The position numbers were made by a program, and so were the translations under genes. This document shows positions 57,533 through 64,000 of a stretch of DNA of 64,000 nucleotides, piece by piece. Within the stretch, counting starts at the first letter, position 1, and each line of letters starts with the position of its first letter. The stretch comes from Roridomyces roridus. Lineage: Eukaryota; Basidiomycota; Agaricomycetes; Agaricales; Mycenaceae. The stretch is taken from contig JARKIF010000043.1 of the NCBI GenBank assembly GCA_029378245.1, forward strand, positions 62,001 to 126,000, in the 5' to 3' direction. The notes under the pieces are model-generated. The model worked only from the letters and a program-made list of their open reading frames with translations. It was not told where the DNA came from and searched no databases.

Positions 57533-58211
57533 CGTCTCGTTGTAAAAATTGTAGGCCTCCAAGCCGGTTTCAATCAGCGGGGTTAGGGTTTCCACTAACC
57601 ACTCGATCATCACCTTGTCGAAAGAGAGCGGGTCACCGACAACCCAATCATTGACCCAGCCAGCGCTACCGACAAGCTGGTAGAACGGCGTCAAAGCCTT
57701 GCAGTGCCGGCGTGGCATTTCGAACTGCCTTCCGGCGTGCCTCGTTTTGAGCGTGATTTTTCTAACGACAGACTCGCTGAGGATCGCATCCTGAAGCGCC
57801 TTGAGAATATGGCATGAGCGCGCAACCCAGAGGGAACCGAGGCAGAAACGCACCTTGCACAAACCGCTCTCAGGTGCAGCGTGGAGACCGCCAGTGACCG
57901 TTTCAAATGCTACAGTAAACCCTGCGGCAGCGACTACTCGCCCTGACGTGCGATTGAGTACTAGCTGACAAACATGGACGGGAAGACACACCTCGACTCT
58001 CGATAGGGTTCCTAGTCCTTCCCATGGTGAACGAAACGGTGCTCCAGGCGCTCTCTTCGAGAGGAGGAGCAGTGACAACGAAATGAGAGCCCTGGGCACG
58101 GTTGTGGACTTGCTCAAGGATGTAGGCATCTTGCTGTATGACCACCATGTTCGGGGGCTTTCGGAATGGTTGGGTGTCACCGAGGTACTGGAGCAAGTCG
58201 GACTTGTCCAT
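57533..58211 (-). pseudogene. RNase III-fold family gene, copy E, truncated by insertion
   Basis: The ATG at 58211 begins MDKSDLLQYLGDTQPFRKPP. The first exon runs to ESAWSTVSFTMGRTRNPIES. After introns, GFTVAFETVTGGLHAAPES, then DAILSESVVRKITLKTRHAG, KALTPFYQLVGSAGW and VETLTPLIETGLEAYNFYNE, at which point the KDZ-type tail begins (57532). The domain order matches copies A-D. The ribonuclease III D-x-x-E site reads T-P-F-Y. The part corresponding to exons after the domain is missing, so the product would be truncated. Confidence 0.55.
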
Positions 58212-58343
58212 GATGGAGGAAGAGGAAATGGAATCGCGGTGTTTGATCCGTCAACTTGCGCTGCCAAAACGGCCTACTAGCTGCAGCAGTATTACTCTCG
58301 AGGCAGGGTATATATCAAGGTTACGTTGGCACCTCTCGCCAGA

Positions 58344-58423
58344 TTCCTTGGCTCAACGGCAAACAGTGTTCCCGCCTTGAGACCGAACCTCCATGAGGGA
58401 CTGGGGTTCGAATCCCTAAGGCA
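58344..58423 (+). tRNA. tRNA-like sequence with Pol III A and B boxes (isotype unclear)
   Basis: TGGCTCAACGG (58349-58359) fits the A-box consensus and GGTTCGAATCC (58404-58414) the B-box. Between them is a CCTC-CAT-GAGG hairpin that could be the long variable arm of a class II tRNA, and a T-arm TGGGG/CCCTA can be drawn. The ends pair imperfectly (TTCCTTG with TAAGGCA), and the anticodon stem is unclear. It could be a degenerate tRNA or the head of a tRNA-derived SINE. Confidence 0.35.
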
Positions 58424-59093
58424 TCAACTCTTGCCTGGAAATCTTATCAGACGTACGGGAGAGGGTGGCAACCACATTTTTCGAGTTCACGTTCATGCAG
58501 GTATTTTTTGTATTTTAGTGCTCGAGAAGACGCGAAAATTACGCTGTACGAAGTGCAAATAGGAAACGCCATTGCATCTTTTTCTTCCGATATCTTCAAC
58601 AACTTGAAATGGGCAAAAGAAAAGCCTCCGCGGAAGCGCTTCAGACGTCGCACGCTGTCCATCCCGTCGATCCCCCGCATATCGTAAATCTCGAGCTAAG
58701 CGATATCGCATTGTGATCGCATATATGAAGGCTAGCTGATCTCGCGCGCAAATCTCCTTTGTCTGCCAGGCATAGATATTCAAAAAATCCGGGCGATTTA
58801 GCAACCCCAGAATAAGCGTCTCACGACTTGCTTCGAATGCGCGCTTGTAGCACCGAAATCAGTCGAATAGCCAGAGGGTCCAATTAACGAACGCACCTCT
58901 TGAATTATCGACTCATGGCCACAGAGACGTCGACCGCTCAGTCCATCAAGGAAACCGGGGAAGAGAGTTCATGTGCAGGATTCTGCAGGTCAGTCTGATA
59001 ATTGTATCATCATTAATCATTCCAAACGAGAATTACAATAGTAACAATATTCGTACACATTCACTTCAAGAAACGCTAAGCCTGTGATACATC
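58424..59093. other. Region with no supported gene
   Basis: Short open frames only (for example minus 58804-58493). It may contain 3' sequence of the F-box gene. No repeat recognised. Confidence 0.4.
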
Positions 59094-60509
59094 TCACTGA
59101 GAGAAAATTGAATAATCAGCAAGTATAAGTTGATTTGCAGGCGGTACGCACAAGTTCCACTCCGGCAAGCACATCCAATAACCCATCACATTTTCGATGC
59201 GCTCTGGGAAGCACCGAAACTTGACCCCGCCAGCGGCGCGGAAAATGGCACCGCAGGGGTCAGGTTCCAACATGTCACGCGGGCAATGCAATACTGCGAC
59301 AGCTTCAAGGGCACAGGACTGTATGTGGCACTGAGACGAAAGAATGTTGAGATGGTCGATTTTATCCGGATGACCCGAAGAGCCTGTATGGATGATGTGG
59401 ATATGGGCGAGCTGAGGGCATAGAATATTGCCGTCGCCGGCGCTCAAAAGGTCGAGCAGAGGAGCGACCTTTGAGGGATCTTCGCCTGAATAGTCTCGGG
59501 TGCAGTAACCAAGGATGAAAGCGATTTCGGTGATGGAGGAGTCTATCTGGAGAATCGACCGGGCCAGTTTTGTATTAGGCCGACCTCTAGTACCCAGACT
59601 GCGTACGGTGGTGGCAGTTTGATTGAAAAAATGGCGGACTTTGAGAACAAGGATATTGAAAGAATAAAGATCGAAGGCAATTTTCTCGAGGATAGGTGTC
59701 TTGAGACCCGCGACGACGCCAATGTGTGAAACATAGAGCCGCCGAAGTTGCGACAATTCGATCACTGGACCTGGAGACGTCCAGTCACATACGTCCTCCA
59801 GATCGGAGAAGGTCATCTTGATTGACACCTCGACGAGGGCGGGACTCATACTGAGAACGGCCTGGTGTGTGTCCCAAAAACCCACCGCTTGGTAGCGAGT
59901 AAGTTGGGACAGTGGGTAGACGAACACCGCTGTGAGCCACTCGTACCCGATGGCGACATCGACCAGCGAAGTGGCGGTCTCGAAGCAATCGAGGGTGTCC
60001 ATATCATCGTCGTGGTTTTCCCCGACCCACCAGAGAGAGACGGTGCGTAACGCTGCGATTCGATCATGAAGGTGTTCGAAACGAGGGAGCGTCGTCGTCG
60101 ACACCGTCATACGCAATTCCTCCCATTTCTCGGCGTGTTCCTCAAGACAGCCAAAAATTTCCTCCTCGAGCATCCGATACCGATGTTCCGACGCAGTGAA
60201 TTTGATTCTAAGTGAACGAGCGCGTTGGACTTGGGTCCTCACAGCGTCCAACGGTAGAGTCGCCTTCTCGTCGTCAATGTAGATAAAAACGGTGGACCAC
60301 AAGGCGTGGGTAGCAGTGGAAACTGTACGCCAGTGGCTGCAGACGTGAGTCAGAACCCATGGGCTGTCCTCGAGAAAGTCGGAGTTGCATCTGTTAAAAG
60401 GTCGTTCTGGGAGTGACCAAAGGAATATTTCACTGAGAATCTCGGGAGGAATTCGTCCGATAGGCGAGGTTGTGTCGGTTCCTTGCCCACCGACGCGAAG
60501 GACGAGCAT
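59094..60509 (-). CDS. F-box domain protein
   Basis: A 471-residue open frame with ATG at 60509. Near the N-terminus, GRIPPEILSEIFLWSLPE, SPWVLTHVCSHWRTVSTATH and ALWSTVFIYID form a typical Agaricomycete F-box-like motif. The rest is leucine-rich and unordered by eye (LRRLYVSHIGVVAGLKTP; LAHIHIIHTGSSGHPDKI), as in LRR-type substrate receptors for SCF ubiquitin ligases. The frame stays open upstream of the ATG to the TA-GGG end of a MITE at 60538. On the other side of the MITE the same frame continues, so the original N-terminus may have been longer. The coding frame itself is unbroken. Confidence 0.75.
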   Translation of the reverse strand: MLVLRVGGQGTDTTSPIGRIPPEILSEIFLWSLPERPFNRCNSDFLEDSPWVLTHVCSHWRTVSTATHALWSTVFIYIDDEKATLPLDAVRTQVQRARSLRIKFTASEHRYRMLEEEIFGCLEEHAEKWEELRMTVSTTTLPRFEHLHDRIAALRTVSLWWVGENHDDDMDTLDCFETATSLVDVAIGYEWLTAVFVYPLSQLTRYQAVGFWDTHQAVLSMSPALVEVSIKMTFSDLEDVCDWTSPGPVIELSQLRRLYVSHIGVVAGLKTPILEKIAFDLYSFNILVLKVRHFFNQTATTVRSLGTRGRPNTKLARSILQIDSSITEIAFILGYCTRDYSGEDPSKVAPLLDLLSAGDGNILCPQLAHIHIIHTGSSGHPDKIDHLNILSSQCHIQSCALEAVAVLHCPRDMLEPDPCGAIFRAAGGVKFRCFPERIENVMGYWMCLPEWNLCVPPANQLILADYSIFSQ

Positions 60510-60529
60510 TTCGAGGTCGAGGTTGAGAT

Positions 60530-60537
60530 CAAGTCTA
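60530..60537 (+). repeat. Target-site duplication, left (ATCAAGTC)
   Basis: An exact 8-base copy is present at 61026-61033, on the other side of the MITE. Confidence 0.85.
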
Positions 60538-61025
60538 GGGTGTGGTTTTTAATTCCTGGAGCATTAAAAACTGGTTTACAAACCTGGTTTGCAAACCGGG
60601 CTGTTTATAAACCGGTTAATAAACCAGGCCTCAAAAGGCCTAAAAAAAGGCCCCAGAGAGGAATTTTTCGCCCCCACCCCCTCCTACCCCCTCCTGCATT
60701 TCCCTGTGTACATTCAAACCTTATCCTGTATGCAATCAACCCTCGGTGGGCACTGTGCGCATCAACGAGCACATCAGACGGTGATCAGGCCTGGATCAAA
60801 CCTCGTTTGACCCACAATATGATGCACACATAAGGTTGGTGGCAATGTTCATCCAATTTCATCATTTACTTGGTCTGAATGGACTGCGAAAAGATGCACT
60901 TCGCGCCGGCTGTATTATGTAATTGCATTTATAAACCGACCTTTTCCTCCGAACATTTATAAACCACGTTTATAAACACCTGTTAATAAACCGGTTAATA
61001 AACCAGAGTTAAAAACCACACCCTA
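60538..61025 (+). mobile_element. Non-autonomous hAT element (MITE), 488 bp
   Basis: It begins TAGGGTGTGGTTTTTAATTC and ends with the inverted counterpart (TTAAAAACCACACCCTA). It is bracketed by the perfect 8-bp duplication ATCAAGTC. Inside both ends are many copies of GGTTTATAAACC and AACCGGTTAATAAACC, palindromic AT-rich subterminal repeats. No coding potential. The TA-GG-G ends and the 8-bp duplication indicate the hAT superfamily, but the sequence is unrelated to the MITE at 11150-11791. Confidence 0.88.
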
Positions 61026-61033
61026 ATCAAGTC
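61026..61033 (+). repeat. Target-site duplication, right (ATCAAGTC)
   Basis: Exact copy of 60530-60537. The minus-strand frame reading ...STVRIKLRLD enters here and joins in frame to the F-box frame if the MITE is removed. Confidence 0.85.
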
Positions 61034-61469
61034 GCAATTTGATCCTGACCGTTGACTTGCCGTTGACGGCATCACGATCTCTCCACAGCAGTGGCCTCCG
61101 ACACTTTTCATGGAAAACAGCGCTGGCTTGCCTCTCAATGCACGAGAACTGATTCGTGACGACCATGGACATTCTTCGGAGCAATTCGTTACCCTTTATC
61201 TTCAAACAGCCTTGGTGCGCGCCTCTTTGGACGAGTTTTAACAGCTGCTGACTTTCTGTCAAGAATTCATCGCTCATCCGTCGCTCCCGCAACATTCCTA
61301 CAAGAGCCGACGATGTGCTTTGGCTCTGCTCGGCGCCGATACAACTCAGTGCGTAACTTGTCATCTTGCAGGAACCACGGGCCAAATGTGCACCTTCTAG
61401 ATCAACCTCTGCAACCAGTTCCGAGATGCTGGGTCGACATGGCGGATCGGAACCTTCACTCCTTGACAT
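61034..61469 (-). other. Open frame possibly belonging to the original F-box gene
   Basis: A minus-strand frame (GSCKMTSYALSCIGAEQSQS ... DAVNGKSTVRIKLRLD) runs into the MITE and would continue in frame with the F-box protein without it. It has no recognised domain and may be leader or upstream exon sequence by chance. Confidence 0.3.
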
Positions 61470-61559
61470 GCGTCTCTCAGCTTAATCCAGCCAACCCGGG
61501 GCTTCCTCACATCGAATGCCTGGCATGGGAATCATGGAAAAGAGGCATTTTCTCGACGA

Positions 61560-62582
61560 GGGTTGGGTCTGGACTCAGGTACGCACACTGCAGCCATCTT
61601 CGACCACTACTAACACCCTATAAGGTAATGACTTTGTCTCTGCCTGCGCCTGGTCCCCCGAATCAGTCCGTGGCTCCGAAAACCGCAGCTTTCGCATTCA
61701 TTCGTCATTCGACACGGATTGCTCGACTGCCGACCGTCAGCTTCTCAGCTTATCCAGGGTATTCTAATGACGGAAGGAATGCTAGACCCCATCATGGTTT
61801 GGGAGGGCAGGAACTTGGTTATGCCACACTCGTGCCAAGTCTCGTCGCCCTCCCATCAGCTGCTTGGCGCGATGTGGGTCTTTGGCGCTAACGCGGTGTT
61901 GATGCACTGGATGGTCGATGTTTTAGCCCCCGTTAGCGAGACAGCCATCAACGCTCGTAACGCGTATGTGGACTACGTGCCGCCAAAGAGGCTGAGCAGG
62001 AGGCACGGAAGAAGAAGAAGAATCGGTCAGTCTTTTTGCTTTTCAGGCTGGCTCATCCACTAATCACCGCTTCAGCTCCCGGAAGCCTTTTACGAGGGAC
62101 TTTGGAAGCGGTTTCGAGCGTCGCTGCACGTCGCTGGCATCTCTCTCCTCGTTATCACCGAATTCGGGCCCGCCACGACCTTCTCCTAACAGTGACGAAT
62201 CGTCACCCCCTGCGTTGCCTCCACCATGTTGCTCTCCAAACTCGCTACGTCTTCCAGCACTGCAGAGGAGCCGTGGATGCAACGAGTGCCCACAGGCCGG
62301 GTGTCGGCGATATAATCCAATGCTAAGAAGGCATCGGTGGTCCCCGTCAGATGTCAAGGCGCCTTCCCGATCCCTTGTTATACACTCGCCACGACTGCTG
62401 AGAACGGACGGTGTTCTGTTCCTTGGCACAAGCACTGCCAACACATCATCCAGCCCCGGCTGTTCTTCCCGTCTCCCATTCCCGATACGCCATCCTCGCC
62501 GACGACTGGAGTTGTGCTCAAACAATCTCCGTCGTTGCCAGCCGTCGAATCAGGAATAGCAATTGTCGATGCCAAAAGATGA
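61560..62582 (+). pseudogene. RNase III-fold family gene, copy F
   Basis: The plus-strand text SQLIQGILMTEGMLDPIM, then SHQLLGAMWVFGANAV and HWMVDVLAPVSETAINARNA, follows copy B (DELIQKCILSEKVLSAIM ... YLGALFYERG ... LFEPIIEVGLAAWAEQ) step by step, with S-P-S-H at the D-x-x-E site. It is followed by a Lys/Glu stretch and Pro/Ser-rich exons (NSGPPRPSPNSDESSPPALP) to about 62582. An in-frame start and the first helices are not cleanly readable at 61560-61720 (frame changes, no clear introns), so I treat it as damaged or mis-spliced in my reading. Confidence 0.45.
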
Positions 62583-63602
62583 GCGGCGTTTCGAATCGGC
62601 GGCGAGTGCGGAGGAGGCCTGAAATCAATTCACCTCAACGCGGGCCATGATGAAGCAGAAGGCTGGGTAGATGAAGAAGAAGAGTCGGCAGCGTTCCATG
62701 CATGATCCCTTTGACCTGGCGGGTCCAGGTCGCTTCCACTTCCTACAAATGCGAAGGAAGGTGTTTCGCCATATCCTCCCACCGGCACGAATGCCCAACG
62801 GAGGCCAGCGACGCTGGCTTTCGTGTCTACGACCAAACCCCCACCATCACCCCAACTCAATACACCGAATTCTGTCTCCACCGAATCCGGGTCGACGACC
62901 GTGTCCCCACAGCTGGTACAAGTCGTCTGGATACATCGCCTCAATCCATGTCTTTCTTCGTCGAATGCGTCTTCTAGCGTTTCGTCGCCACCGGAAGAAG
63001 AGCCTTAGCACCAGCCGCGGATATTTTCATGGGCTCTCCTGGACTTCTCGTCCCAGAGGTGTCAAGCGGCACAGGGTTGACGTCGGAAATTCTCCGCACG
63101 CGTCCTCGTCTTCCTGGATTCTATTGCGTTCTCAAGACCCAACTCACTTCCTCCGATTCAATTCTCTTTTGACACCGCTTTCCGCCTCTCCACAAAACTA
63201 TGCCTCCCCATATCTATATCCACATCGCACACTTAAGATACCTACACAAGCACGATAGATTCAGATTACGGCTAGATCTGTCGAATTACCATTAGATCAT
63301 GTACCCCAATTGTATCGAACTTCTTCTCGCTCCACACCCTCTGATTCCACGAGCATGCATGTTGGCGTCGCGTCGATTCACATTGACAATCGTGCACGTG
63401 ATCGCGCTTCTTCTCTTTCCACCGCCATTTTCCTTCCGCGCTCAATTCGTACTGTACCAAACTCACCCTTGTCGTTTGTAGCAATATCAATACTCGAAAC
63501 TCCCTCCCTGCCCCCCGTACATCGTGTAAGAATAATTAGTGCCTATATAAGTGGTGTATTGTTACAACATGCATCGAGCCATAATATGTATGTATGTATG
63601 TA
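62583..63602. other. Region with no supported gene
   Basis: A 195-codon plus-strand frame at 62671-63258 and smaller ones show no domain or convincing intron pattern. The part near 63500 probably contains the 3' untranslated region of the last gene; a short (GTAT)n run lies at 63585-63604. Confidence 0.4.
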
Positions 63603-64000
63603 TCAACCCCATGGATTAGAAGACGCCGCACTCTTCTTCTTCCCAGCACCCAAGTCGCTCGGTATAGTCCATGGGTCCGCGACGACAGAAGAGAATCCAC
63701 CGCCACCGCCGCCACCATTACTCGTTATCGAGCCATCAGCTCCGCCAAACGACAATCCCGACGCAGCGAAAGGATTTTGCGAGTAGCCGTCGAATCCCAG
63801 CGCACGTTGCGAGTCCGGCTCGGGCTCGGGAGACCAAACGGACCCCGAGCTATTGCCAAACGAGATCGTACTGGGCGATACGAAAGCTCGTGGTTTCTCC
63901 GGAGGAGGCGGTGGCGGGTCGTCCTCGTCAGAATCCTCCTCCTCGTCATGAATGTCATTGACGGACATGGACCGCGCAAAGGTGATGGGAAGATCCTCCT
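63603..64000 (-). CDS. C-terminus of a gene running off the right edge
   Basis: The minus-strand frame is open from the window edge (EDLPITFARSMSVNDIHDEE) to the stop at 63603. It is low-complexity: an acidic stretch, a run of six prolines, Ser/Gly-rich parts with NPF (GYSQNPFAASGLSFGG), nine or so glycines, and an end SAASSNPWG. NPF and NPW motifs are typical of endocytic or vesicle-traffic adaptors that bind EH domains, but with only the tail visible the protein cannot be named. Confidence 0.5.
   Translation of the reverse strand, partial: EDLPITFARSMSVNDIHDEEEDSDEDDPPPPPPEKPRAFVSPSTISFGNSSGSVWSPEPEPDSQRALGFDGYSQNPFAASGLSFGGADGSITSNGGGGGGGFSSVVADPWTIPSDLGAGKKKSAASSNPWG

Overview
The window looks like a repeat-rich stretch of a filamentous basidiomycete (Agaricomycetes) nuclear genome. 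The reasons are many short GT-AG introns of about 45-60 bases, an intact chromodomain Ty3/Gypsy retrotransposon in two copies, a KDZ transposon, degenerate protein-kinase-like, P450, MYND and F-box genes of the kind expanded in mushrooms, and no rRNA or bacterial-style operon. All assignments come from reading the sequence; no database search was possible.

Layout. 1-9 kb is the most ordinary part: a six-exon secreted DUF5695-like protein, a divergent pair formed by an APH-like pseudokinase (-) and a MYND zinc-finger gene (+), and a decayed cytochrome P450. 9.4-13.6 kb holds the first member of a recurring RNase III-fold gene family, a 642-bp hAT-type MITE with a perfect 8-bp target duplication, and unrecognised fragments. 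13.6-19.7 kb is Ty3 retrotransposon copy 1 (minus strand). 19.9-24.7 kb is a KDZ transposon with a divergent accessory gene. 25.7-39.2 kb contains an inverted pair of a two-gene module (F-box/LRR-like gene followed by RNase III-fold gene), separated and broken by two elements with inverted terminal repeats (26.7-29.0 and 30.2-34.1 kb). 40.6-46.3 kb is Ty3 copy 2 (plus strand). It is almost identical to copy 1 and carries the same ~390-bp flank, so the flank moved with the element. 46.7-52.5 kb holds three plus-strand accessory-type genes ending in the same 231-bp 3' module as the KDZ transposon. The tail of that unit is split by a ~4.9-kb element with ~270-bp inverted repeats (52.5-57.5 kb), which itself contains a 1.1-kb TIR element. 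57.5-64 kb holds two more RNase III-fold members, an F-box gene whose 5' end carries a 488-bp hAT-type MITE with a perfect 8-bp target duplication, a tRNA-like sequence, and the C-terminus of a gene running off the right edge.

The most interesting theme is the RNase III-fold family. At least six loci share a helix pattern and intron positions that resemble a ribonuclease III domain, yet in every readable copy the acidic catalytic residues are replaced. Several copies are interrupted by different transposons. Either this is a decaying gene cluster that acts as a transposon sink, or it is an expanded family of non-catalytic RNase III-like proteins.
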